DNA of 64,000 nucleotides from an uncultured Roseivirga sp. (GTDB lineage: Bacteria > Bacteroidota > Bacteroidia > Cytophagales > Cyclobacteriaceae), in contig CANLOY010000005.1 in the NCBI GenBank assembly GCA_947493005.1, forward strand, positions 62,001-126,000, given 5' to 3'. This document shows positions 36,188 through 46,022 of this stretch, piece after piece. Position 1 is the stretch's first letter. The number at the start of each line of letters is the position of its first letter. The notes beneath the pieces are model-generated. The model was given only the letters and a program-made list of their open reading frames with translations, was not told the origin of the DNA and did no database searches. The position numbers and the translations under genes are program-made.

Positions 36188-36278
36188 TGTTTCTGCATAG
36201 CTGATATTCTTTGCAGCATGGCTTTTTAGTGCCCTCTTGGTTTGTAGAAGACCTTTGTTTCATCGAAAAAAATGAACA

Positions 36279-36869
36279 ATGAGAAAATTTAAAATTCAAC
36301 AAATCAAACCAATCATTGCGCTATTGCTTTTAATGGTTGGATTATCCATTCAAGGCTGCAATCAGTCAGATAAAAAACATGCTGATGAGTTAGAGATAAG
36401 TGCTCCAGAATTGACCATACATGCGGCTGCATTTACGGGAAATGTCAAAGCACTGGAGCAACATATTAAGGCAAAAACGGATTTGAATCAAAAAGATGAA
36501 TATGGTTCATCGCCACTGACAATTGCCGCTACTTTTGGAAAAACAGAGGCTGCTAAAGTCTTGATTGATGCCGGTGTTGATTTAAGTATTCAAAGTGCCG
36601 ATGGGTCTACACCTTTACACACAGCCTCCTTTTTTGGTAGAACCGAGACTGTAAAGACTTTACTTAAACATAATGTAGACTTAAGTGTCAGAAATAGCTT
36701 TGGTGTAACTGCTCTTGAGATGGTAGCAGTGCCATTTGAACAGGTTAAAGAAGTTTACGATCAGGTTAGTCGAGACCTTGGGCCATTCGGGTTGAAACTT
36801 AATTATGATAAGCTTTCAGGGCAAAGGCTAATCATTGCTGAACTGCTTAAAAACCACACTTCCAAGTAG
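36279..36869 (+). CDS. Ankyrin-repeat lipoprotein
   Basis: 196 aa. Lipoprotein signal with Cys27 (LLLMVGLSIQGC). Ankyrin repeats from about residue 47: IHAAAFTGNVKALEQHI, GSSPLTIAATFGKTEAAKVLI, GSTPLHTASFFGRTETVKTLL, then a degenerate GVTALEMVA unit. Probably a periplasmic or surface protein-binding module. Two nucleotides before the acyltransferase gene, hence the same transcript. Confidence 0.85.
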   Translation: MRKFKIQQIKPIIALLLLMVGLSIQGCNQSDKKHADELEISAPELTIHAAAFTGNVKALEQHIKAKTDLNQKDEYGSSPLTIAATFGKTEAAKVLIDAGVDLSIQSADGSTPLHTASFFGRTETVKTLLKHNVDLSVRNSFGVTALEMVAVPFEQVKEVYDQVSRDLGPFGLKLNYDKLSGQRLIIAELLKNHTSK

Positions 36870-36871
36870 GC

Positions 36872-37957
36872 ATGCAAGTAGTGGAAAGAAGGTATGATAT
36901 TGACTGGCTGAGAGTAATCGCGATAGTCTTGTTGTTGATCTACCATATAGCAATCGGTTTTCAGCCTTGGGGAATTTTTATTGGCTTTATTCAGAGCAAT
37001 GAACCACTTGAATCACTGTGGACTCCAATGACCATACTCAATATCTGGAGAATACCATTGTTGTTTTTTGTGTCAGGTATGGGAGTCTGCTTTGCCATGC
37101 GTAAAAGAACATGGCGTCAGTTAATGAAGGAAAGGGCCACAAGAATACTCATGCCTTTTATGTTTGGTATGATGGTTATAGTACCAATACATATATGGCT
37201 GTGGCAAGACTATTATAGTCAGGAGCTGACTTATTATGCACTGAATCCTGCTCATCTCTGGTTTCTGGGTAATCTTTTTGTCTACGTATTAGTGCTTTCT
37301 CCCCTGTTTTTCTACTTGAAAAAGAACGAAGGAGGGAAGTTACATTTCTGGCTCAATCAGGTTTTCAGTAACCCTTTGGGTTTACTGCTGATTCTACCTT
37401 TCTTCATAATTGAGGCTATTGTTATCAATCCTGAAAGCTTCGAAATGTATGCCATGAATTTTCATGGATTTTGGTTGGGGATGCTGGCCTTTTTCTTTGG
37501 TTTCTGTTTTGTGTATAGTGGAGATAATTTCTGGAACACAGTGAAAAAATGGAGGTGGTTATTGTTGGTGCTATCTATAGTACTTTATATTATTCGATGG
37601 GTGGTCTTTGAAGCCAAAAGCCCAAATTACCTGATGTCTATTGAGTCAAACCTATGGGTTTTTACTATTCTAGGGCTGGGTTATACCTACTTGAATAAAC
37701 CAAGTAGGACATTAAGCTACCTGAGCAAGGCAGCTTATCCAGTATACATTATTCATATGATGTATTTGTATTTGGCTTCCTGGTGGTTGTTTACAAGGGA
37801 ACTATCCACTCCTCTTCAGTTTGTATTGGTTGTGCTAATAACTTTTGTGGGCTGTGCAATTACCTATGAACTGGTAATTAGAAAAGTTAAGTTGCTGAGA
37901 CCTTTGTTTGGACTGAAAAGCAACAACCCTGTTGAGCAGCGTAAGAGGGTCAAATAG
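36872..37957 (+). CDS. Membrane acyltransferase, acyltransferase-3 (OafA/NolL-like) family
   Basis: 361 aa with about ten TMs. N-terminal RRYDIDWLRVIAIVLLLIYH carries the family's membrane-embedded His. RIPLLFFVSGMGV and RKRTWRQLMKERATRI loops follow the usual pattern. Such enzymes O-acetylate or acylate surface sugars and lipids; the acceptor is unknown. Cotranscribed with the ankyrin lipoprotein. Confidence 0.83.
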   Translation: MQVVERRYDIDWLRVIAIVLLLIYHIAIGFQPWGIFIGFIQSNEPLESLWTPMTILNIWRIPLLFFVSGMGVCFAMRKRTWRQLMKERATRILMPFMFGMMVIVPIHIWLWQDYYSQELTYYALNPAHLWFLGNLFVYVLVLSPLFFYLKKNEGGKLHFWLNQVFSNPLGLLLILPFFIIEAIVINPESFEMYAMNFHGFWLGMLAFFFGFCFVYSGDNFWNTVKKWRWLLLVLSIVLYIIRWVVFEAKSPNYLMSIESNLWVFTILGLGYTYLNKPSRTLSYLSKAAYPVYIIHMMYLYLASWWLFTRELSTPLQFVLVVLITFVGCAITYELVIRKVKLLRPLFGLKSNNPVEQRKRVK

Positions 37958-38035
37958 ATTTCTCACGCTGCTCGAAAAGACATAAGAAGTTCGAAAATTT
38001 GCAAAACCATAATGGCAGATTCAAGTTTACCTTAA

Positions 38036-38056
38036 ACGTCTCACGTCTCACGTTCA
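38036..38056. repeat. Heptamer repeat
   Basis: Three period-7 units: ACGTCTC, ACGTCTC, ACGTTCA. Same periodicity as the element at 8780-8836. Located in the 172-nt gap before the PLP decarboxylase gene. Confidence 0.5.
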
Positions 38057-38129
38057 ATTCTTTTTCTATTAGGTTATTATACTCATTCTAAAAAGCAGAA
38101 CTTAGCACTCAAATTTTAAAGCCTTTTAA

Positions 38130-39362
38130 ATGTACTGGGAAAGCTATTCACATAAGAAGATTAAGGAAGTTGTTTTTGGAGCATTAGAGCAGAATCTGGA
38201 CTACCGGGAAAAGCCTGTTTTGGGCCTTCCAGCCTCCTATTTGGATACTGAGGTTTTCTATGACGATGCCCCCTTTTTAAAAGATGCCCCCTTTCTTTCG
38301 GCCTTAATTGCTAACCCTAATCATATTGGATGTCACACTTTAAATGAGTCGGAAGCTGCTTTTGAAGGCACCCACAAGATTGAGAAAGAGCTCATTGATA
38401 TCTGTGCTCAACAAATCTTTGAAGGTGGTGAAGAGCAATTCGATGGCTATGTAGCCTCGGGTGGAACAGAGGCTAATATTCAGGCCATCTGGATACTGAA
38501 AAGGTATTACGAAACAGAATTTGGTGCTAAGCCGGAAGAAATTGCAGTGATCTATTCTGAAGACGCTCACTATTCTATGCCGAAGGCTTCCAAATTACTG
38601 AGCCTTCCTGCCTATGTGACCAAAGTTGATGACAGCACGAGAAAGGTAACCAGAGAGAGTATTTATAATTGTGTATCGAAAGCAACAGCATCTGGTGTTA
38701 AACACTTTATTGTGGTGATCAACATGTCTACTACTATGTTTGGGTCGGTAGATGATATTGATGAGATAACCAGGTGGTTAGATGATTTAAAGGTAGATTA
38801 TAAAGTACATATTGACGGTGCTTTTGGGGGGTATATATACCCATTCGCTACTACCAGTACTTCATTGACATTCAAAAACCCAAAGATCAATTCATTTACT
38901 CTTGATGGTCATAAAATGCTCCAATCCCCTTATGGTACCGGTATATACTTGACACGCAAAGGGTTTATGGAATATGCCTTGACCGAGGAGGCTAACTATG
39001 TGAAGGGTAAAGACTATACGCTGGTTGGGAGTAGATCGGGTGCCAATGCCATAGCCATTTGGATGATCATGCGTACCTACGGATCTGATGGCTGGAAAGC
39101 TAAGATTCAAAGGCTATTGGCAAAAACCAGCAGGCTCTGTAGTGATTTGGATGAAAGAGGAATTGAGTACTTCAGGAATCCTGAAATGAACATAGTGACT
39201 ATAAGATCAAGGTATGTTTCACCTGAATTGGCAGACAAATATATGCTGGTACCAGATGCTCATGGCAATGATGTAAAATGGTGGAAGATAGTAGTGATGG
39301 ATCACGTGAAACAAGGCACTATTGATAGTTTTTTGAGTGAGCTTGATGCTGAAAGAGTTTAA
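38130..39362 (+). CDS. Pyridoxal-dependent group II decarboxylase family enzyme
   Basis: 410 aa. Features: GYVASGGTEANIQAIWILKR (PLP phosphate site), YSEDAHYSMPKASKLL (ring-stacking His), VHIDGAFGGYIYPF (Asp to ring N), and FTLDGHKMLQSPYGTGIYL (Schiff-base Lys). This resembles Glu/Tyr/Asp decarboxylases; the C-terminal domain is short. Substrate cannot be named from sequence. Monocistronic by spacing. Confidence 0.85.
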   Translation: MYWESYSHKKIKEVVFGALEQNLDYREKPVLGLPASYLDTEVFYDDAPFLKDAPFLSALIANPNHIGCHTLNESEAAFEGTHKIEKELIDICAQQIFEGGEEQFDGYVASGGTEANIQAIWILKRYYETEFGAKPEEIAVIYSEDAHYSMPKASKLLSLPAYVTKVDDSTRKVTRESIYNCVSKATASGVKHFIVVINMSTTMFGSVDDIDEITRWLDDLKVDYKVHIDGAFGGYIYPFATTSTSLTFKNPKINSFTLDGHKMLQSPYGTGIYLTRKGFMEYALTEEANYVKGKDYTLVGSRSGANAIAIWMIMRTYGSDGWKAKIQRLLAKTSRLCSDLDERGIEYFRNPEMNIVTIRSRYVSPELADKYMLVPDAHGNDVKWWKIVVMDHVKQGTIDSFLSELDAERV

Positions 39363-39435
39363 GGAGACAAGCTACTAGAATAACAATCAGAAGAGGCTAA
39401 CGTTTCTTCAAGGATAATTTTCGTAAATTTTCAGC

Positions 39436-40638
39436 ATGCAGAATCCCTTCAGAGGTTCTTTCAATATAGATTTTTACAGTAATCAGGATGTAATCAAATG
39501 GGTAATCTTGATTGTGGCAGTGATAATTGGTGGTGGTTCCATTATATATACCAATAATCTGGTAGGAAAACTTAGAAAAGGAGAAGAAGAGAAAATAAGG
39601 CTTTGGGCGGAGGCGGTTGAATTTTCCAGTTTACCCGAAGTAGACCCATCCGCATTAACATTTATTTCTACCAATATTATTGGCCCGGATAATACCCTAC
39701 CTGTGATTGTGGTAGACTCAGCCACAAATGAAATTTATGATGCCAGAAATGTTGATGAAGACTTTAGTGCCAGAAAAAGAATGTTGGACAAAATGAGGTC
39801 GGAAAATGACCCATTTAAAATAATCATACACAACGGAGTAGGTGGCAAAATTTCAGACATTCAATATGTCTATTACAGAAATTCATATCTGTTAAGGCAA
39901 CTCAGTACCTATCCCTATATACAGCTTTCGGTTATTGGAATTTTTGGGTTTATAGCCTACCTGGCTTTCAGTTATTCCAGAAAATCTGAGCAGAATAAGG
40001 TTTGGGTAGGTATGGCAAAAGAAACAGCCCATCAATTAGGTACACCACTTAGCTCTTTGATGGCTTGGGTGGAATACATTAAAACCATTCCCGGAATGGA
40101 AAACCGAGATGATGTTATTCAGGAGCTCCAAAAAGATGTGCACCGATTAGAAATGATCACCGCTCGTTTTTCCAACATCGGTTCAATGCCGACCTTAAAA
40201 AATGAATTGGTTTATGATGCTATCAATGAGTGTTTGAATTATCTGAAGCCCAGACTTTCCTCAAAAGTTAATTTCAGAATTGATGCCGATAGCCCGGAGC
40301 TCACAGCCCAGTTAAACAAGCCTTTGTTTGAATGGGTGATGGAAAACATTGTTAAAAATGGTATTGATGCCATGAGTGGTATCGGCAACATCATTGTAAC
40401 TATTGGCCAAGATACACCAAGCGAGGTGTTTGTAGATATTGCCGATGATGGTAAAGGAATAGCTAAAGGGAAAGTAAAAGATGTATTCAAACCCGGGTTT
40501 TCTACAAAAAAGAGAGGCTGGGGTTTGGGGCTTGCGTTGGCTCAAAGAATCATCGAAAACTACCATAATGGGCGTATTTTTGTAAAATCTTCACAGACAG
40601 ATGTAGGTACAACCTTTCGAATTGTGCTAAAGGCCTGA
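39436..40638 (+). CDS. Membrane sensor histidine kinase without adjacent regulator
   Basis: 400 aa. TM at about 20-42, an extracytoplasmic domain of about 120 residues, TM at about 155-175 (YPYIQLSVIGIFGFIAYLAF in parts), HisKA H-box AKETAHQLGTPLSSLMAW (His about 201), N-box WVMENIVKNGIDAM, G-boxes DDGKGI and KKRGWGLGLALAQRI. The HQLGTPLSSL form is typical of a Bacteroidota kinase clade. No response regulator gene flanks it. TAAATTTT ends 4 nt before the ATG. Confidence 0.9.
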   Translation: MQNPFRGSFNIDFYSNQDVIKWVILIVAVIIGGGSIIYTNNLVGKLRKGEEEKIRLWAEAVEFSSLPEVDPSALTFISTNIIGPDNTLPVIVVDSATNEIYDARNVDEDFSARKRMLDKMRSENDPFKIIIHNGVGGKISDIQYVYYRNSYLLRQLSTYPYIQLSVIGIFGFIAYLAFSYSRKSEQNKVWVGMAKETAHQLGTPLSSLMAWVEYIKTIPGMENRDDVIQELQKDVHRLEMITARFSNIGSMPTLKNELVYDAINECLNYLKPRLSSKVNFRIDADSPELTAQLNKPLFEWVMENIVKNGIDAMSGIGNIIVTIGQDTPSEVFVDIADDGKGIAKGKVKDVFKPGFSTKKRGWGLGLALAQRIIENYHNGRIFVKSSQTDVGTTFRIVLKA

Positions 40639-40677
40639 TAACATGATAAATTATACCTGCTATTTTCTTGATATGCC

Positions 40678-40708
40678 TTTGGTTTAATACATTATAGATT
40701 TACCTTTG
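40678..40708 (+). promoter_or_regulatory. Promoter of atpDC
   Basis: TTTG at 40678-40681, a 19-nt spacer, and TACCTTTG at 40701-40708: a full match to the Bacteroidota -33/-7 consensus. The atpD ATG is 49 nt downstream. Confidence 0.75.
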
Positions 40709-40754
40709 CACCCAGAAAAATTAAGCGCATTTTTCCTTTCTTAATAAAAAATAA

Positions 40755-42266
<1,512 letters not shown>

Positions 42267-42274
42267 GAACAACT

Positions 42275-42523
42275 ATGCTATTAGAAGTTGTAACACCGGA
42301 CAAGAAAGTATTTGAGGGCGAAGCGTCTTCGGTTACTTTTCCTGGAAGTGATGGAGAGTTTCAGGTACTCAGCAATCACGCACCTATGATCAGTGCTTTG
42401 GGTACAGGCAAAATGACTATCAAAGCTTCTGGTAAAGACGAGGTAGTTATGATTGACGGTGGCGTTGTCGAAGTATTGAACGACAAAGTAATTGTTCTCG
42501 CTGAGTCAATAATCGAAGATTAA
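42275..42523 (+). CDS. atpC: F1-ATPase epsilon subunit, short form
   Basis: 82 aa covering only the N-terminal beta-sandwich (LEVVTPDKKVFEGEASSVTFPG in parts, LSNHAPMISAL). The C-terminal helical hairpin that inhibits hydrolysis in longer homologues is absent, as in other Bacteroidota. Cotranscribed with atpD. Confidence 0.95.
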   Translation: MLLEVVTPDKKVFEGEASSVTFPGSDGEFQVLSNHAPMISALGTGKMTIKASGKDEVVMIDGGVVEVLNDKVIVLAESIIED

Positions 42524-42547
42524 GAATTAGATTATATCTATAGATCG

Positions 42548-42577
42548 AAAGCCTTGACGAAAGTCAGGGCTTTTATT
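42548..42577 (+). terminator. Terminator after atpC
   Basis: AAAGCCTTGAC, loop GAAA, GTCAGGGCTTT: an 11-bp stem with one G-T pair followed by a T-rich tail, 24 nt after the stop. Confidence 0.85.
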
Positions 42578-42599
42578 TTTATTAATTGTAAAGACTGTT

Positions 42600-42728
42600 T
42601 TAGTACAAACGATCAACATCCTTGACTTTGACCTTGATATCTTCAAGTGTCAGGAATTGCTCCCAGAAATGATCTTCAGGCAAACCCACTCTTACTGCTA
42701 TAGGTTCTTTTTTCACCGGATGCTCAAA
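42600..42728 (-). pseudogene. 3'-end fragment of an RluA-type pseudouridine synthase gene (copy 3)
   Basis: The minus strand reads FEHPVKKEPIAVRVGLPEDH then FWEQFLTLEDIKV and KVKDVDRLY, stop at 42600. This matches the last 42 residues of the intact gene at 47352-48077, with a few conservative changes. Homology stops abruptly at 42728; a TAG lies in frame just upstream and there is no start codon. Protein identity stays high while many codons differ at silent sites, so the source gene was functional when it diverged. Confidence 0.85.
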
Positions 42729-43031
42729 GTTAGTTTCTTGCTAAGAGAAGACATTAATCACTCTGACATATAGCCTGCATTGAGACCTCAAACTCCTCTT
42801 GGAAGTTCTTCATCAACGAAAAAAACCGTTCGAATAGTAGCGTGAGAATATGTAGGATCACAATACCCGGAGTGCAAAGTGCTTTCTTCGTAGTGAGAGA
42901 TAAATCTCTAACCTATTACTGTCAAATAGTTATTCTATCATAGAATAGCCTTATATTATGTCAAGATCACTCTTTTACACTCGCATGCTCTGATGAGGGA
43001 TTCTATTGTAATTGAAAAATTATATTAGTTA
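42729..43031. other. Non-coding stretch with palindromes
   Basis: No credible gene. It holds a 17-bp palindrome TATTCTATCATAGAATA (42931-42947) and AGAGATAAATCTCT (42896-42909). An open frame of 52 codons on the minus strand (42754-42912) has no start codon at its beginning and no recognisable similarity. Confidence 0.6.
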
Positions 43032-43063
43032 TTGAAAAAGTTTTTTTGAAAAACTTATATTTG
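43032..43063 (+). promoter_or_regulatory. Promoter of the secreted-peptide/propeller pair
   Basis: TTG at 43032-43034, a 21-nt spacer, and TATATTTG at 43056-43063. The peptide ATG is 29 nt downstream. Confidence 0.55.
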
Positions 43064-43092
43064 ATATGATGTAAAATTTAAATTAGAAACAT

Positions 43093-43319
43093 ATGAAAAA
43101 AATGTAAAGAGTCTGTTGTCAATTTTAGGTTTAGTCGCCTTCATTGCCATAGCAACGCCACTTGAGGTTGTTTCGCAAAGTACACCTCCTTGTGAGGATG
43201 AAACTGTTGTTGTTACAGGTACTAAAATGAGTGTAGATCCGGAAGATCCATGGATTTACGAATGTATGGGAACTTTTACAAACTGTACTGACGTATGGGT
43301 AGTAGCTTGCCAAGAGTAG
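43093..43319 (+). pseudogene. Secreted cysteine-containing peptide gene with a homopolymer frameshift
   Basis: ATG at 43093 is followed by seven A (43096-43102) and reaches a stop at codon 5. One extra A would give MKKNVKSLLSILGLVAFIAIA, an intact signal peptide leading into a short mature peptide with four cysteines (PPCEDE, IYECMG, TNCTDV, VACQE) and a stop at 43319. The size, N-terminus and position before a propeller lipoprotein recall NVEALA-type peptides of Bacteroidota. Either a sequencing error, slippage-dependent expression or real decay. A TTG at 43116 could start a shortened product. Confidence 0.6.
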
Positions 43320-43321
43320 CA

Positions 43322-44599
43322 GTGAAAAGTGTTATTCTAATTGGGGCAGGATTTTTATTTTTCTTGCCCTTCTTTTCTTGTACTAATAGTCCAGAGATGC
43401 AAAGTGTAAACGAAGAATCCTTAGTTTCCCTAGAGACGGATTTTCTATTGCCGATAGCAAAAGATAGCATCTTGATAGATACTCATGGCAATTTGTTTTA
43501 TGATTATATTCCAAAGCTTGATCGCGAGCAATATTTAAGCAATAGATTGTTTTTGATGGGATACAATGGCTTGAATGTAGGTCTTATAGATACCACAGGA
43601 AAGTTCACCAGGCATATTACTCGAAGGGGGAATGGCCCAGGAGAAATTCCAGTTAGTAACTTTGCATCTGTATGGCAGAGTATTGATGGGGGCATATATG
43701 TTTTGAGTAGTGGGAATGCTTTTATGCTTTATGTTTTTGATAGATATGCAAACTTTCGTTACAGACTGAGGCTTTATGAAGCTTTACCTAATGTTTTTCG
43801 TGCCCCACGCACCTCATTTCATTTTACGGAAAAAGATGAAGATGGCAAATTTCACTTAACTATTGCCGTTGGTAGTACATTATACAGTGAGTTCACCAAA
43901 TCTTATTATGAAAATACCGATGTTTTGGCTCGATTTGAAATCAATGAGTATCAACAGAAAATTGTTTCTTCAGAGACATTTATGCCCTATAAAAGTTTTC
44001 CTGAAGTAAAAGAGACTTTAAAAGAAGGTAAAATATTCTGGTTCAATCTATACCCTATGTTCGAGACAACAGGAAATAAAACCTATTTGACATTTCCGTT
44101 TTCAGATTGTATCTATGTTTTGAATGAGAATTTCAAGATTGAGAAAAGAATTAGATCTAAGAAGCTTTCAGAAGTTAAAAAGATTAAAAACGGCTCAGAT
44201 TTTCTCATCAAAACCCCTACGGATTATTTCGACCTAATCTATTATCGAAACAAGAATGCTTTTAGTAATTTATATATCAAAAATCTTCAGGTCTTGAGTG
44301 ATTTAGTTATCGTACAGTTCTCAAAGCCCTCAGAGGAAAAAGATTTCTTGCCAAAGTTCCCGACAAAACAGCAGGTCAATGAAGACCTAAGGAACTATGA
44401 AGGCTTTGTACATAAGCGTGACCAATACTGGTTGATTTACAATTTGAAGAGTGGAAAAGAAGAGTTGATTAAGTTGCCCACTGAATATCAAAAAGGTATT
44501 TTTCTGGATGAAAAAAGAATGATAGTAGAAAAAAAGTTTGATGATCTTGAAGGAACCTACTTGATGAAATATACGCTCCCAAACCAAATTGGTCATTAG
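43322..44599 (+). CDS. Lipoprotein, six-bladed beta-propeller / DUF4221-like
   Basis: 425 aa from a GTG that directly follows the peptide stop; an ATG at 43295, overlapping the peptide frame, would add nine residues. I prefer 43322 because it begins the lipoprotein signal (VKSVILIGAGFLFFLPFFSC). The body reads as a propeller: LFLMGYNGLNVGLIDTTGKF (in parts), HITRRGNGPGEIPVSNFASV (the GxGPGE turn typical of these proteins), GGIYVLSSGNAFMLYVFDRY. Surface or periplasmic; function unknown. Confidence 0.75.
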   Translation: MKSVILIGAGFLFFLPFFSCTNSPEMQSVNEESLVSLETDFLLPIAKDSILIDTHGNLFYDYIPKLDREQYLSNRLFLMGYNGLNVGLIDTTGKFTRHITRRGNGPGEIPVSNFASVWQSIDGGIYVLSSGNAFMLYVFDRYANFRYRLRLYEALPNVFRAPRTSFHFTEKDEDGKFHLTIAVGSTLYSEFTKSYYENTDVLARFEINEYQQKIVSSETFMPYKSFPEVKETLKEGKIFWFNLYPMFETTGNKTYLTFPFSDCIYVLNENFKIEKRIRSKKLSEVKKIKNGSDFLIKTPTDYFDLIYYRNKNAFSNLYIKNLQVLSDLVIVQFSKPSEEKDFLPKFPTKQQVNEDLRNYEGFVHKRDQYWLIYNLKSGKEELIKLPTEYQKGIFLDEKRMIVEKKFDDLEGTYLMKYTLPNQIGH

Positions 44600-44700
44600 G
44601 TTGAGTTTCTCTAGGCGGAAATAATTATCATAAAATTTTACTAGAAATGGTATTCAGACGTTTCTTATATCGGTACAGTTTATAGCTTAAAAGAATGTAA

Positions 44701-45092
44701 TCAATAAAGCCTATCTATGTCCTTGTTCTTTACCTTGATGTCTTCAAGAGTAAGAAATTGCTCCCAAAACTGATCTTCTGGCAAACCGGCACGTACTACG
44801 ATAGGTTCCTTTTTCACAGGGTGTTCAAAGTATAGCCTGCGAGCATGCAGGTTGATACTCTTGTCGGGGTTTGGTTTGGGAAACCCGTATCGCATCTCCA
44901 CGTATAGGACAACCCAATTCAGCTAAATATACCCTGATCTGATGCGGTCGTCCGGTTAATGGTTCAACCTCAATTAGAAAATTACCCAGAACTTTGAAAT
45001 TGTTTCTGCTTTTTGCCCACCTTCAACAGGCTCAGAATAGACAGAAGTAACATTTCTTTTTGGATCTTTTACTAACCAGCTTACCTTACCTT
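44701..45092 (-). pseudogene. Truncated, frameshifted RluA-type pseudouridine synthase copy (copy 2)
   Basis: The minus strand starts at KVSWLVKDPKRNVTSVYSEP (matching residues about 112-131 of the intact enzyme), shifts frame near 44998, resumes at FLIEVEPLTGRPHQIRVYLAE, shifts again near 44893, and finishes in frame as RYGFPKPNPDKSINLHARRL and on to DIDRLY, stop 44703-44701. The catalytic HRLDRP part is missing. Silent-site divergence from the intact copy is substantial. The last 66 codons alone stay open. Confidence 0.9.
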
Positions 45093-45767
45093 GGTAAGGT
45101 CAATATTCACACTATTATATAAGTAATGATCCTGAGCAATCATAGCACCACTAGGAAGTGTTAGATAATTCTCCCAACTGAACTTCATGCCACCAATGGG
45201 TAAAATAGATGCCCACATTTTGATCGCAATAGGTTTGTGATCATCATCTAAAATCCAGACATAGGTATCTCCGGGAGTGCTGCCACCCGAGGTGTAAGTT
45301 ACTTTTAGTCCTTGGGTCCCATCTTTCAGTGTAACGATACTACGTTCCGTTCCGGGGTCAAAAACTTTGTATGGGGCACAAAGCCAGAAGCTGTCATTGT
45401 TAAAGTAATCCCAGGCGGTGTTGATCAGTTTGTTAACTTGGTCCAACGCATGATTTTGAGCATTTAAAACAATTCCTGATTTGTCCGCAGGGTTGAGTAT
45501 CACTTCGTTATCGTCCCACTTTAATTTTACCGTATGGACTTCTCGGTTCCATTCATAGTCATGAATGTCTTTGAAAGTCCAACTTACAGTTTTTGTAGTA
45601 TCCCATGCTGGCTTATTGAGTGCCGTAACCATAAGTTGCGCAAGTTCATCAGCATCAGGGCCTGATTGACCTTCAGGAAGCTTTTCATTCAATACCAGAT
45701 AAGTAACCAGCAGAAGTGCCAAGAGGCTCAAAAAAACGATACTGACAATTCGAAGTGTCTTTTTCAT
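45081..45767 (-). CDS. Membrane-anchored protein of unknown function
   Basis: 228 aa. One N-terminal TM (IVSIVFLSLLALLLVTYLVL) and an exported domain with many Trp and Asp (AWDTTKTVSWTFKDIHDYEW in parts, TVKLKWDDNEVILNP, DYFNNDSFWLCAPYKVFDPG in parts). I do not recognise the family. Its stop codon falls inside sequence homologous to the pseudouridine synthase remnant, so the native C-terminus may have been replaced. TATCTTTA ends 5 nt before the ATG. Confidence 0.7.
   Translation of the reverse strand: MKKTLRIVSIVFLSLLALLLVTYLVLNEKLPEGQSGPDADELAQLMVTALNKPAWDTTKTVSWTFKDIHDYEWNREVHTVKLKWDDNEVILNPADKSGIVLNAQNHALDQVNKLINTAWDYFNNDSFWLCAPYKVFDPGTERSIVTLKDGTQGLKVTYTSGGSTPGDTYVWILDDDHKPIAIKMWASILPIGGMKFSWENYLTLPSGAMIAQDHYLYNSVNIDLTKVR
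45083..45100. repeat. Perfect 8-bp inverted repeat at a recombination junction
   Basis: ACCTTACCTTGGTAAGGT, arms of 8 bp around TT. It lies exactly where homology to the pseudouridine synthase gene begins and the 228-aa gene ends. Confidence 0.7.
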
Positions 45768-45819
45768 AATACTAAAGATAACGTGAATTCAGCTTAACCA
45801 ATAATAAGGAGGTAGAGGA

Positions 45820-46015
45820 AAGCTACTCTCTTTCCATCCCGAGCTTGTCGAGGGAACTCATAGCTCATTGTCTTTGAGATACTTCGGCAAACTCAGTATA
45901 AGAAAATTACATGAGTCTTTCGTCACTCTGAGTTTTTTGAAGAAAAAACGAAAGAGTCTCTCTGTTTGTAAGAACTTCTCAAAGCCTCGGGTCGTCTTCA
46001 CTCAGAATGACAAAG
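45820..46015. repeat. REP/MITE-like intergenic repeat cluster
   Basis: CCCGAGCTTGTCGAGGG near 45838 and CTTCGGCAAACTCAGTAT near 45884 look like members of the dispersed 'CTTCGACAAGCTCAG' type. They are followed by a 99-bp unit (45917-46015) whose ends, CTTTCGTCACTCTGAG and CTCAGAATGACAAAG, are imperfect inverted repeats; inside is GTTTTTT GAAG AAAAAAC (45932-45949). No coding potential. Confidence 0.65.
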
Positions 46016-46022
46016 AAACCAT

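Noticed and set aside
42754-42912. Open minus-strand frame of 52 codons upstream of pseudouridine synthase fragment 3
   Set aside because: No start codon at its beginning, no recognisable motif, and it lies in a degraded zone with palindromes.
44701-44901. 66-aa ORF as a separate small protein
   Set aside because: It is the in-frame tail of a frameshifted pseudouridine synthase copy, lacking the catalytic domain.
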